DNA of 64,000 bases. Origin: Allomyces macrogynus ATCC 38327. Taxonomy: Eukaryota; Blastocladiomycota; Blastocladiomycetes; Blastocladiales; Blastocladiaceae. Below are positions 23,038 to 34,395 of this stretch, piece after piece (within the stretch, counting starts at the first letter, position 1; each line of letters opens with the position of its first letter). Made by a program: the position numbers and the translations under genes. The stretch lies in assembly GCA_000151295.1 (NCBI GenBank), contig GG745345.1, forward strand, positions 922,733 to 986,732, read 5' to 3'. The notes beneath the pieces were generated by a model, which made no database searches, was not told the origin of the DNA, and saw only the letters and a list, made by a program, of their open reading frames with translations.

Positions 23038-24989
23038 TCAAAACGGCGGCACATTCGTCGTCGTAGTCGACACCAACACCGTTGACACCGTCGACCTTGT
23101 GCCCGTCGAACTCTGCGACAATCGCCTTCGTCGAGGCGGCGGCCACGCGGCAGACGCAAGAGCTGGCCTTGACGGTGGCGGCGTATCCTCACGCATATTC
23201 ACAGGCGCGGCTGGACCTGCTAACCCGCGCGAGGCCGGCGATCCGACCCCACTCGACTCCAGCGGCGGCGGCGGTGGCGGTGATGCCCTCGCCCACGTCG
23301 TTGGCCACCACCCAGCACCTGCGACCGTCGCGGGCTCACCACGTCCCGCCGACGGCGCCGTCCACACGGCCACTTTCCCTGCATCCCTTGCCGCGGCCGT
23401 CGGCGGCGGTCTTGGCAACAACCTCGTCCCCGAATGCCACTGCGCGGACAACGACGCGGCCGACGACGACGCCGACGACACGGACCACGGCGCCGGCACA
23501 TGGTCCGACACGACGCGCGTGACTGCATCCCCAGCCGAATCCACGTTCCGCCACGCCGTCGTGGGCGCCGACACGAGCACCGTGACCACCTGCGTCGGCT
23601 CCATTTCCACCCCAACACCATCACCGCCGTGCGCGGTGTGTCGCGGCGACCCGGGTGGGCGATTGCGGTCGGCCGCGGGCGCCGCGTCGAGGCCCGGCAA
23701 GCACGCGCGGATTAAGTACGTGGAAAAGTAGACTTGCGCGTTGAGGAAACCTTGCAGTGGGCTCGTGAGGGCGTGCAGGACGGCGAGACCGAAGACGAGG
23801 TCGTCAGGGTGCAGCTGGCTGTGGAGCCGGTTGATGGTCGGGCCCGTCCAGGTCAGGAAGAAAGCGAACGAGTAGAGCATCGCGCGGATGATGTAGTGCT
23901 TGCGCGCGCGCGACGAGAGACGCAGAACCGGTGCGGTGCGTGGTGGTGCGGCGGCGGAGGTGGCGGCGGTGGGGGAGGCCGCGGGGTTGCCAGCGCCGTG
24001 GCTGCTTGAAGACTTTTTGCGGCCCGAGAGGATGATCCTGGATGAATTGCTGGGTGAGGAAGATGCCGACAAAGCGAGAGAGAGGGAGAGTGAAGGCATG
24101 AGCGTACAGCCAGCGCGTATTGGGCCGAATGATGGCGATACCAGCGACGAGGTAGACGAGGATCGTGTAGACGAAAACGAGCCACAGTGGGATGTAGAGA
24201 AAGTACTACAAAATGGGATATGAGCTAACGAGAATTCTCCACCCGGTTTCGTGACATGGATCATGCCTCCGAACGCACCTGGCGAAACGAGCGGTACTCA
24301 TTCGAGATCCAGCACCACAAAACCGCGTCGCCATAAAACGGCGGTCGCTCGTCGTCCACGGCAGCAATCGTCAGCTGGGCCCGAATCGACGCCGACTCGA
24401 ACGTTCCGGGAATCGTCACGGTCGAGTTGGCCGTGCTCGAAATGGACGTGCGCGGGCCCAAGTCGTGCGGCATCGGCGTGAAATCGATCATAAACGGCAG
24501 CGTCGCAACGACGGCTGGAACCGTCCATGAGATGAGGTGCTGGCTCCATTCGATGGCATGCAATCGATGCGTCGGGAATTGGCGAAAAATGACAAGGGCC
24601 AGGTTCGTCGACTGAAACAGGCCCCAGAAGATGGCGACGCCGAGACTATCCACTCGGAAATGGAGATCCAAGTCAGCGGAATTCACCACCAGCGAGATTG
24701 AACAGGTGACAAAAAGAAACGAAAATCACCTGTACTGAATCACCCATGCTTGGACCGTGCACAACGTCGTCCACTGTTGCCGAATAGCGAGCTGCGCGAG
24801 CGAGATGGGCAGGACAAAGAGCAGGTCGGCAAACGACCAATACAAAATCACGCGATGCGGCGAGTACTTGGCGGCCGGCCAGTGGCGAATGACGTCGGCA
24901 AAGATCGCAACACATGCGACAATCGACAGACTGGCCGAGATGCGCGCGATGACCTGCAGCGTGTCGAGCTGCGTCGAGGTGAAGGTCAT
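23038..24989 (-). CDS. cAMP-receptor-like seven-transmembrane GPCR
   Basis: Four exons: 24989-24730, 24645-24279, 24205-24108 and 24037-23038 (574 residues). Introns of 84, 73 and 70 nt all restore frame. Seven hydrophobic segments are visible, including IARISASLSIVACVAIFADV, RVILYWSFADLLFVLPISLA, SLGVAIFWGLFQSTNLALVI, FLYIPLWLVFVYTILVYLVA, and after a basic loop AMLYSFAFFLTWTGPTINRL. The order and the loop between helices 5 and 6 resemble the Dictyostelium cAR / fungal Git3-like class. The last about 200 residues are a Ser/Thr/Pro-rich cytosolic tail suited to phosphorylation. The ligand is unknown. A nutrient or chemotactic receptor is an inference. Confidence 0.8.
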
Positions 24990-26048
24990 GGCGCGTGCGC
25001 CGTTCGCGCTGTCGTGGCCAAACGACACTGCACCTCACCCGGCCAATGGCACCGAGGCAGTCCGCCACGTTGTGCCGACGATAATTTCGAGCAAAGAGCA
25101 ACGTGGTCGAGAGCTGTTATGGCGGGCGGGTCGAGCTGGATCTGCACAGCACGTCAGCGTGGGCCGTCGTTTGACGTGGCCAAGTTGCCAACACGAAAAC
25201 AAACCGTCAAGGGCGGCACGGGTATCGCTCTCTACCACAATGTTGAGCTGTCCGGCCACGGTGACCGGTTGACGAGCAATTCAAAGTCACGACCTGGTCT
25301 CCGGTAAATATGATGCGCGGCGGCGAGTGTTCCCTCAACGGTCCCAAATTAATTACAGATAGATCTGGCCGTGATCAATACGCTGGCATGCCCTGGCCGG
25401 TCGACAGTCGAGCAGGTCGAGCAAGGCAACAGCAACCAATCAAGGTCGGTCTGTGTAATAGTCTCCACCGACTCTCCGCTGTCCACCGGATCACACTGGT
25501 GAATCCAACGTTGGGCCGGCACTTGATACGAAGAGAGTCACGGTGAGCTGGAGGAGTGCTGAGGCTGGAGCAAGCGGGGTCGGGGCTGGAGGTGGCACAA
25601 AACGGATGCCGGTGCAAATACGATACTGCTGCACGCGGCAGCAAGTCGTGGGCGGGAATGAGAATGGTTGCGATGGTCGAGATGCATCTGCTTCAAGCTT
25701 GATGTGGACAACAGGTTGGCAAGTCTGACCGGGTCTGGCGCCTCTTGACCTCTTGACAGGCGCGAAAAATGGAAATGCAGGCGGGCGGAAGTGGGCGTAA
25801 GCACGTGTCGAAAACGACGAAAACTGAGCGAAAGAAAGCGGAAGCGTTAGCTTTCACAAATCATGCGCTTTTCGTATCTTTCGGCTGTTCCTTTCGCTTG
25901 TGAATGACGTGGTTCGGCGAGCGTGCGTGTGTTGCAGTCAAGTTCGCCGCTTCTCAGTTGTTGTGGCACCCAGAAAACCTTCACACCCAAGGACGTCCGG
26001 CCGAAAGCGCACTGACAAAATCAACGAGCAGATCACGACCTGTCCATC
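24990..26048. other. Intergenic region upstream of the GPCR gene
   Basis: About 1 kb without a supported gene. Composition is less GC-rich than the surrounding genes. No conserved motif was recognised on either strand. Confidence 0.5.
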
Positions 26049-26950
26049 ATGGGTGTCAGTGCATCGAAAATACCGAGCCCCGCACCTGCGACTGCAGGCA
26101 TCATCGATGTTGACGATGCTGCTCCTGCGCCTGTTCCATCAATTGCCCAAGGCCTCTCCCTGCACGAGCTTCTGACCTCGTCCTGTCAACTCAGGCGAGC
26201 TTGATCCCGAACAAGACAACTTTCAAGTTGCAGTCCACGCCAACGACCAGTCCCAACTCTTCAAAGGAGCTTCAGCTTATCGGGCTCGCACACAGGCGCA
26301 TCAAGTTGATTCCGCTGGCTCCATTGCCAAGGCCTCGAATGGTCAACCTCGCCATATTCTTCTCCTCCCAGCTCTTGACGCTCTTCGTCGCACCCTCCCA
26401 GTCGATTGGATGCAAAAAGGAGGTCTCGTCGCGACTCACGGCTCAGCAAATTGGTCGCTGCTTCCGATTTCTGGCGATTGCATTCGACATTAGTTCGCGT
26501 ATAACCATGACCTCTGGCTCGTTCCGGCTGCGGTCAAGACCGTCCACCTTGTTATCGCGGGTCTGAGAGAATGAATGGATTACGGTACTACGTATTTCAA
26601 ACCTGGTCTTGGGGCACGATTGGCTTTTTCAAGCTTACGTTGGCGCCCTTTGATTGTGTTATTGGGCGCACCAAGCTGAGTGAAATCACGGTTGTTGCTT
26701 CAATCTCGACTCATTCTTGGTGTTTATGAAGCAGAGCGATCATAATCGAGCATCCGCATGGATTCCGGCGCTGCCCGAATCGCTGGAGATCTTGGACATG
26801 AGCGGGACAAAGGAGGTGCATGTGTTGGCCCCACTGCTCGCATCTTCGGTCCGCACCATGGACACGGCGCGACTGTCGCTTGGTGTTGCGTTTGAATGTC
26901 TTGGCGATGATGTGGCACGACAGCTCAAGGCGGTGTTTCATTTAGTTGAA
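26049..26950 (+). pseudogene. Decayed F-box/LRR paralogue
   Basis: Blocks align in order with the intact gene at 27469-29211 but in changing frames. GQPRHILLLP and SANWSLLPISG (about 26340-26470) match GRPRRYLLLP and SAKWSLLPIRD. HDLWLVPAAVKTVHLVIAG (about 26505-26565) matches the following region after a frame break and a stop. ASAWIPALPESLEILDMSGT to RLSLGVAFE (about 26750-26945) matches the C-terminal repeat. The central roughly 300 residues of repeats are missing. An in-frame start MGVSASK at 26049 may be the original N terminus. Confidence 0.75.
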
Positions 26951-27468
26951 AAACGAGCCAAGTGGACCAGAGTCTGGCATTGCCAATTTTTTTTATCACA
27001 ACGTGTCTAGATGTTGGACATGAAATGCAACAGAGCTTCGGGCTGTTCCACCTTATGAATGTGACAAGGCCTGGCGACGTGATTGTTGTCTTCAAACAAT
27101 TCGGCGATGGGTGGGCAGATGGGTAGGCCATTTTTGCAACCTGGTCACTGTGACGCTTTGCTGCAAAATCTCACTGTGTTCTCATTACCCCTGATAACAA
27201 ACTTGTCACTCTGTTCAAGTTCTCACAACTGTCGGCTTCCCCAGTTCACTTTGATCGCTCTCAAGTCAGCACCTGCTGCCAACACCACCCACGAACCCAC
27301 CAGCAATTTGCACCAAAGAATGCCATCAAATCGCGTCAATCCGCTCGACCAGCTCCCTCATCGCGCGCGCACACTTTGTCCGGAGCCTCAAGCGCAACAG
27401 CTGTGACCCTGAATGCTTCTGCCGCTCGACCTGCATTGATCGACGACCCAAGCTCATCACCTGCCGCA

Positions 27469-29211
27469 ATGGCTCTTAAAAATGCGTCCACGACGCTGGA
27501 TAACATCCCGTCCGACGTGCTTCGGGTCATTTGCCGCCATGTCAACACCGTGGACCGTGTTTCGCTCACATATTTCGCACTGGCTGCTCCCGCCTTCTTT
27601 GCTCCGGCCGCGCATGCTATGCTGGCGCACCGTGGTACCTGGCGCGTCGATCCGCATTCAGGCATTGCCGATATGGCGGCCGGCGTCATGATCGAGGAGG
27701 AAAGTGAGGAGTTTAGCTTCATGATTTCGACCGAGACGGCCCCGTACCCGGTCGGCGCGTTTGGTCTCCACTTGGACTCGGACGGCGAGGATATTATCAA
27801 GGATTCCGGCGGTCGGCCCCGTCGATACTTGTTACTCCCTCCGCGCGATCCTGAGCGCGCCTTCCTGGCCGACGCCAAGGACGTGTCACGAAGAAATATG
27901 CTTGTTGCGGGCTGCTCTGCGAAGTGGTCGCTGTTGCCGATTCGCGATCACCAGATCCGGTTCTTTTCCGCTCGCTTCAAGTGGCTATGGCTCGCTCCAT
28001 CTACTTGCAACTCTCTCCACCTCATTGTCGCATCGACCAAGGTGCAGCGCGACCAGTTGGCCACGATTCCGCCCTCGGTGCAAGATCTGACACTCCATTT
28101 CGCGGTGGACCGCAAGTTTGACTTGAATCACGCAAAACAAGTTGTTGATGCGCTTCCGCCAGCGCTTCTCTCGCTGACCGTGCGACTCCACCCTGAGCAA
28201 GGCGACCTGTTCTCGTACTTTCTTGACCGGGTTCCACCCACGGTGCGCCGTCTCACCGTCAATCTGGACGGGGAAGGTGAACTCGACGCGTTGTGCCTTT
28301 CCCGCCTGGTTGCGTGTCTCCAGCGGCTCACGTCGCTCGTCTTGCTCTCGCTGGATGTGAACGCTGGACCGACAAGGCTCGAACCGATCGTACTTGCCCT
28401 GCGTCATTGTGCACTGCTTCGTGATTTGACGCTGAACGTGACTCTGCGCACCAGCGACGAGACTGCTGATTGCACACGGCTCGAGCAACTCCTTCCAACT
28501 GGTCTTGACCGTCTCGTCTTTGCCGTGATCTCGGAGCACCATTTCGAACCCATGCCGTTTTCGTTTCCACCCGCGGCGCGCGAGCTGGGTGTATCCCGGT
28601 CGACATGGCCCCTCGAAGTCGGCCGGTCTCTGCCGCTGCCCTCGACTCTGGCCCGGCTCGATTTGATTGCAAAACTCACGGAGCGGCAGCACCCAGCAGC
28701 GCTTATCCACATTATTCCGCGACTTCCTGCCACCCTGACCAGCCTCGTCCTTAACGGCATGAACCTGCACGAATTCGGGACGTTTGCGCTCCTTGCATTG
28801 CATTGGCCGCCGAAGCTGCAAACGCTGCAATTGACTCGGTGCGCGCTCAAGGACAGCAACTTTTCCGGCATGTCCAGTCAATGGCCGCAGACGCTGACGC
28901 GGCTCGACATATCGTTCAATCCTCTCACAACCGTTCCTGTGCCGTTGCCACTGCATTTGCGCGTCTTGGTTCTGCAAAATCTGATGCATCTGGACTGTGA
29001 CGAGCAGCCGAGCACGTGGATTGCCGCCCTGCCGACCACGCTACAGGTCCTTGACCTGCGTGAAACTTGGGCCATGAACGCAATCGCCTTGCGGCTCGTC
29101 GCGTGGACGCAGCCGGACCGCGCGCAGCGTGTTTCGCTTGGAGTGGAGAGCGAGACTGTGGACAGAGAGATCATGGAGCAGCTCAAGACGGCGTTTCACG
29201 TGTTTGAGTGA
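27469..29211 (+). CDS. F-box / leucine-rich-repeat protein
   Basis: A single exon of 580 residues from the ATG at 27469 (the open frame extends upstream only to non-ATG codons). Residues 10-60 form an F-box-like segment, LDNIPSDVLRVICRHVNTVD with following helices. The rest is a solenoid of irregular leucine-rich repeats, for example LPATLTSLVLNGMNL, PPKLQTLQLTRCALKDSNF and PQTLTRLDISFNPLTTVPVP, ending ALPTTLQVLDLRETW. Such proteins usually recruit substrates to SCF ubiquitin ligases. The target is unknown. It belongs to a small local family with the pseudogene just upstream and perhaps the gene at 16477. Confidence 0.8.
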   Translation: MALKNASTTLDNIPSDVLRVICRHVNTVDRVSLTYFALAAPAFFAPAAHAMLAHRGTWRVDPHSGIADMAAGVMIEEESEEFSFMISTETAPYPVGAFGLHLDSDGEDIIKDSGGRPRRYLLLPPRDPERAFLADAKDVSRRNMLVAGCSAKWSLLPIRDHQIRFFSARFKWLWLAPSTCNSLHLIVASTKVQRDQLATIPPSVQDLTLHFAVDRKFDLNHAKQVVDALPPALLSLTVRLHPEQGDLFSYFLDRVPPTVRRLTVNLDGEGELDALCLSRLVACLQRLTSLVLLSLDVNAGPTRLEPIVLALRHCALLRDLTLNVTLRTSDETADCTRLEQLLPTGLDRLVFAVISEHHFEPMPFSFPPAARELGVSRSTWPLEVGRSLPLPSTLARLDLIAKLTERQHPAALIHIIPRLPATLTSLVLNGMNLHEFGTFALLALHWPPKLQTLQLTRCALKDSNFSGMSSQWPQTLTRLDISFNPLTTVPVPLPLHLRVLVLQNLMHLDCDEQPSTWIAALPTTLQVLDLRETWAMNAIALRLVAWTQPDRAQRVSLGVESETVDREIMEQLKTAFHVFE

Positions 29212-29737
29212 GTGTTATCTTGACTTTTCACTTGTCTTGTCCGTTGCCCTTTCCAAAATCATCTTGACCGCACGATCATGGCCCAGGCACGCTCTCCATC
29301 CAAGGGTGTGCAAAGTGTTCTCGCGCATTTGAAGAGAATTCAACCATTTACTTTGTGACTGTCTTCGCGGACAGTCTTGGCGATCGTTGGCGGCTTGCGC
29401 TCACGAAGTCTGGAGCTCGACGCAGACTGTGGTGTCATCGCTTCGCACACAACCACCGCGATGTCCGTTTGTCCATGTGGCGTGCACCTCTCACAATCGA
29501 TAAACTGAATGGCCGTGCGTTTTCTTCGTCTTCTCCACCCAGTGCGACCAACGCAAGATAAAAATAAAGCGCCAGGCACGCCCGACGAGTCTATGTACGG
29601 CATCTATAGTTTTGCCCCGTCCACCCCTACCAAGTCGCACCCCAAATCGCACGTTGCGCCAAACGCGTCCAAGCGCGCGCGCATACACGTCCTCGAATCC
29701 CACGACCGACATCCCGCACACCCATTCTCCGCGCTCG
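29212..29737. other. Intergenic region between convergent genes
   Basis: 3' flanks of the F-box/LRR gene and FAM72. No gene or clear repeat seen. Confidence 0.5.
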
Positions 29738-30647
29738 CTAGCGACACATAGCCTCCTCGTTGACGAGTTGGTTGTCCGGGTCCTTGTCGGGCGTCGGAAG
29801 CAGCGACCACATGAGCAGCTTGCCGCCTGGTGGTGGACCGCGTCGGGATTAGCATCTCTCATTTGATCGATCAACCTCGGATGACGCGAGCGTGAAAGCC
29901 GTACCCATCGCGTCCATGCGCTCCGAGTACTGCACGCCCTCCATGTTGAACATCCAAAAGTGGCCGTTATTGCACGCGCCAAGGCATGACTTGCACGGTT
30001 GCGTGACGTGGTACCCGAGCGAGTTGCCGCTATGGAACAAGAGCGTGAGCATTTTGACCGACGCGGCGCGACACTACGCGACGAATGACCCGATCGAGAG
30101 CGAGCGTACCACGTCAAGCACGCAACGTCGCGGATCCGGCAATGGCACTTTTCCGTCGTGTAGTCCTCGCCAATCATCCCGACCCTACCGCACGCGCACC
30201 GACCGGCTGCGTGAGTCGGGATTCCAACGACGACGTATCGAACCGCTAAACATACGTGGGCGGCGGGAAATCCGTCGAGAACAGCTCGACGCCCGCGTCC
30301 GCGAGCAAGATAGCCTTCATTCCGCGGTTGCACACGGGCGTGCGGCAATACCGGCACTCGAGCTTGCACACGACTTTCGTGTGGTTGCGCGACGTGGTGG
30401 CCGGTTGTGCCGGTGCCGGTGCGGGCGCAAACGAGCTTGGGGCAAACGGTGCCGGCGCGCCGCCGTTCTGGTACGTCGAGAAGAAGGGCGGTGGCAGCGG
30501 CTGCGTGCTACCCGCCGCGTACCCCATCATATGGTAGAGGTTGGCGGGCGTCATCGTGAACCCGGCGGCGCGCGTGCCGAATGTGAACGCCGTGGGCGGG
30601 GTCATCGGGTTGCCGTTGGAGGCCGGGTTGGGGCTGCTGTTGGGCAT
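29738..30647 (-). CDS. FAM72 family protein
   Basis: Four exons: 30647-30256, 30184-30110, 30029-29905 and 29826-29738 (226 residues). Splicing yields the full FAM72 signature in order: VCKLECRYCRTPVCNRGMKA, ILLADAGVELFSTDFPPP, CHCRIRDVACLTCGNSLGYH, PCKSCLGACNNGHFWMF, a short linker, and LLMWSLLPTPDK to the end. All CxxC pairs expected to bind zinc are present, and splicing at 30110/30029 recreates the CGN motif. Animal FAM72A antagonises UNG2 and modulates DNA repair. Here the about 75-residue Pro/Ala-rich N-terminal extension is not part of the animal family. The start is the first ATG in frame. Confidence 0.93.
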
Positions 30648-31520
30648 CGTGGCGCGCGGAACCGGTGGGGACGGTGCGAGATCGGAAGGGATCGCACGCG
30701 CGGCGTCGACGAGAAGGCGACCGACGCGGGGCAAGGGGTGGGACGAGTGAATGGCGGTGGCGATGGGAATGCGTGGCGACGACCGGGCGAGGGCAGCGCA
30801 ACGTGCAAAACAGAGAGGAGTCGGAATCGTCTATCAATATGGAGTCGAGGGCCCAGGCGACGGCGAGTCGACGCTGGAGAGGGCAAGGGCTTGGATGGCA
30901 AGGAAGACGGCGACGGCGAGTATGGGCGGTCGATTTGGAGGAAGGGGCAAGGTGCAAGGGAGGTAGTGTAGTCGCACGAGCTGGCGAGGGAAGGGGAGGA
31001 GAAGTGAGGAGAGAATGAGGGAAGACGACGTTGGGCTGTTCAAGTCGGGGTGCGAAGAGCTGGCCCCGGTTTTCGCTGGCGCAGGGACGTTGGCCTGCCC
31101 TGGTCGAGATGCTAGTAAATATCGTCTATATTTGAGGCACGAGAATGCAATGCGCCAAGTTTTCGTTGAGCTTGCTGCGTTTTAGCGGCTCTTTGCTGGC
31201 TGGAAACGGTGCTGGTGCCGGTTGCAGCTTTGCGCTGGCCCAAACTCCAAAGCCGCGGTAAAATATGATCGTGATAAATGTCGAGTTGTGTGCCAGCCCA
31301 GTGCCAGCCCAGTGCCAGCCATCGGCCAGGCCTTCCTCACCCAAAACACGAAGCAAACGGATCTCCTGGTCAGCCCCGATTAGATCGCCACAGAGTGAAC
31401 CGTCAAGCCCTCGACGCTCGCGCTCCCTCGACACGCGATCACTTCGCGCGTTCCCTCCCTGCTGCAATCATAGACGTAGACGCGTCCCCGACGCCATTTT
31501 TTTTTCGAAAATTGTCGACC
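30648..31520. promoter_or_regulatory. Shared promoter region, FAM72 / Rho exchange factor
   Basis: Divergent start codons at 30647 and 31521. It contains a short direct repeat of CCAGCCCAGTG near 31294-31320. No gene supported, although several GC-driven frames are open. Confidence 0.45.
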
Positions 31521-33717
31521 ATGGAGCCCTCCACGCAATCCGGCTTGCCGTCACTGGTCCCGCTCGGCGCCTCGACCGCTCCGCGCGATTCGGCGTGTTC
31601 AGTCGCCTCGGGCAGCCAAGCGGCCAACAGCAAAGCTGGCAGCGACGTACGCTCCAGATCGCCAACCGAGCCTGGGTCGCGCGGGTCGCCAATTCTCCGC
31701 ATCATCAACAAGTACAAGGAGATCGCCGTCTCGGCCACGTTGACGCACGCTGCCACCGCCGTTCTCCCATCCGAGCGTCACGACTCAGACGCTCATGGCC
31801 TCGCGCACTCGTCATCAGCGCCCGTCGTTGAGCATGCCTGGGATCCGAATCCCGTATCGCCCCACCAACAGTCGGTGCCTCACGCGACGGACCAGTCGAT
31901 CACGGATGCGGCCAAGTACGCGCAGCGGCGGCAGAGCATCGCCTACGAGCTCTACACGACCGAATGCAGCTACCTCGACGGCCTCGAGGACCTCTTGACG
32001 CGCATCGTCGATCCGCTCGTCGCGCACGCGCGCACGGCAACACCGCCGCTCCTGACGACGCAAGACTGCACTCAAATCTTCCGCAATCTCGTCGAGATTG
32101 TAGCGCTGAGCCGGTCGTTTTTGCTCGCGCTCGAGGTGCAGCTGTTTGGCGGCAAGAGCCAGATGAGCGCGCGGCCAATGCCCAAGTCGACAATGCGATG
32201 GCACGGTGCAGCTCCGATCGCGCTCCTTCTGCAGCGCATGGGCCCGTTCTTCAAGGTCTACGCGACGTTTGCGAGTGGATACCAGGCGTCGCTGCTTGCG
32301 CTAACGCAGTTTTTTGCGCGGTTCCCGCAGGCCAAGAATGTCGTTCGGGTGCGTACCGGTTTGACGTGCCGCTGCCGAATCTTGCATTAGTTCAACTAAC
32401 AGGCCGTCGAACGGTGGACACATAGGCCGGCGACCACCCCATCTTGCACATCCAGTCGCACCTCATTCTGCCCGTTCAGCGCATCCCGCGGTACCGGCTC
32501 CTCGTGCGCGACCTGCTCTCCACGACCGAGCACCTCAAGGCCTGTGCCACGGCTGGGGCCGCCGTGCCGGCCGACCTCATCCAAGACGTGCAGCAACTCG
32601 AAGCGACCGCACGCATCATTCACGACGTGGCCGATTTCGTCAACGAGGCGATTCGGCAAGAGGAGCACGCCAACTACGTGCTGCAAGTTCAACAGCGGTT
32701 GCTCGGGTGCTCGATCCCGTTGCTCTTGCCCTCGCGCAGGCTCGTCCTGGTTGGCGACTTGAAAAAAGTGTCGCGCAAGTCGCGCGACGACCGCCACGTC
32801 TTGCTTTTCAACGACGTTCTGATCCTGACGAGGTACGAAATTGTCTCTTGAGTTCTCTTGCCGTGATCTCGTACACACACTCACGAACTCTTGTTCGCTT
32901 TTCTCCACATAGCCGCGCCCCAAGCAACCGGTTGCTCTTCCACCGAAGCGTCGACGTGTCCGACATTGCCCGCGTGCGAACCGTCACGGCCGTCGCGTTT
33001 GCGTTTGAGATTGTCACTCGTGATAAAAGCTTTGTCCTCGTGGCGGGTACGTGTACTATTGGGTCTCCTTCATTACACTGTCCTGACGCCGACACGGTTC
33101 ATCACATAGAATCGGAATCCACGGCGCAAGAATGGATCCGGGCCATCACGCGCGCCAAGACCGACCTCGCGCAATCCCCGCCTCCTGCATCGGCGCGTGC
33201 CCCGGTTCCGTCGGTAACCGCAGCCGTTCGGCCGGACCGACCACACTCGGTTCCAGTCATTCGCGACTACGTCGCGCCCGTGTGGGTGCCCGACAACCAG
33301 GCAAGCACGTGTGCCGTGTGTGCCAGCAATTTCACGCTCCTTTCGCGCCGGGTAGGTCTGCTCACTAGATAATTTTGCCAAGCCAAGACTAACGACTCGG
33401 CACCTACGTAGCACCACTGTCGAGTGTGCGGCCACGTCGTTTGTGGCGATTGCTCGGGCGGGCCGTACGTGATCGCAGCCGCGCCCGTGCGCGTCCCCTC
33501 GTGCGAGACGGCGCCGCTTCGACACTTACGAGCGTGCCGCGAGTGCTACGGCGCACACATGCTCGACACGCTCCTGGTCGAGGCGCACAGGGACGATGGC
33601 GATGTTGACAAACATGATGTGACGACTCGGGCGCGATGGGTCCCGCCATTTGTGAGCGGGTTGGGTCTTGACTTTGCTGGCGATATGGAGCGGGCGTTAG
33701 GACTCTTGCTGGACTGA
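31521..33717 (+). CDS. DH-PH-FYVE Rho guanine-nucleotide exchange factor
   Basis: Five exons: 31521-32348, 32426-32832, 32913-33046, 33110-33351 and 33412-33717 (638 residues). After a disordered N terminus (1-130), a Dbl-homology domain spans about 137-350: IAYELYTTECSYLDGLEDLL early and SHLILPVQRIPRYRLLVRDL in the conserved helix. A PH domain follows (about 370-480) with VLLFNDVLILT and the C-terminal AQEWIRAITRAKTDL helix. A FYVE zinc finger starts near 520 with CAVCASNF, the RRHHCRVCG core made by splicing, and CRECY. The order matches the FGD family. It should activate a Rho/Cdc42 GTPase at PI3P-containing endosomal membranes. Introns are 60-80 nt, two with ACTAAC branch sites. Confidence 0.93.
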
Positions 33718-34395
33718 ACGGGGTCAACAAAATTTATTTTAGACAATTCTCACGTTTTGATTGGTGCCCAATCGCGTTCTTCCACGATCTGCCCTCCCTT
33801 GATCTAGGCACGCCTCTTCCCACCAGCTCACAGTCTATTCTACCATTCAGGGTTGTTTTCTTTACTCTCCACCCACTCAGAACGCGATCAGGAGAGACAT
33901 GACCAGTGAGCGATGGGACATCGGTCGGCACAACGAGTAAAGTGCCGGTCTTGCTTTTGCAGCCGGTCATCGTCGAACGAGAGCATGATTCAAACTTCGG
34001 ACCACTTGCCGCACACTAATTGCACCGTCTTGCCAGCAGAAGTGATCAGACTTGCACGGATAGAGGATGAACAGCCGATGTTGCCAGGTCTTGCACGTCT
34101 TTCTTCGGATCCACATGTGTGTCTGCTTCAGCCTTGGGCGCAGCCCACCACGCGCAAGCTCCGCTGCACATCCGCGTCGATTCGCAACCATGTCGATGTC
34201 TAACCATGTCTTCATGTACAAGCTGCCAACCTTCCAGGTCATTTGCAACATTATGACAGGCCTGCATCTGTTGGCCCTTCTGGTCTGGCTTCCACTCTTC
34301 CTGCGTCGACACTCAACACAAGCGCGACGAAGCCGGCAGTACTGTGTGCGAGAATCGCTGATCACGACCATCAAAGCTCGCCAACGACGGTAAGG
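33718..34395. other. Intergenic region upstream of the DUF1399 gene
   Basis: 3' flank of the exchange factor and likely promoter/5' UTR of the next gene. Short frames such as one starting near 34195 show no conserved motif. Confidence 0.5.
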
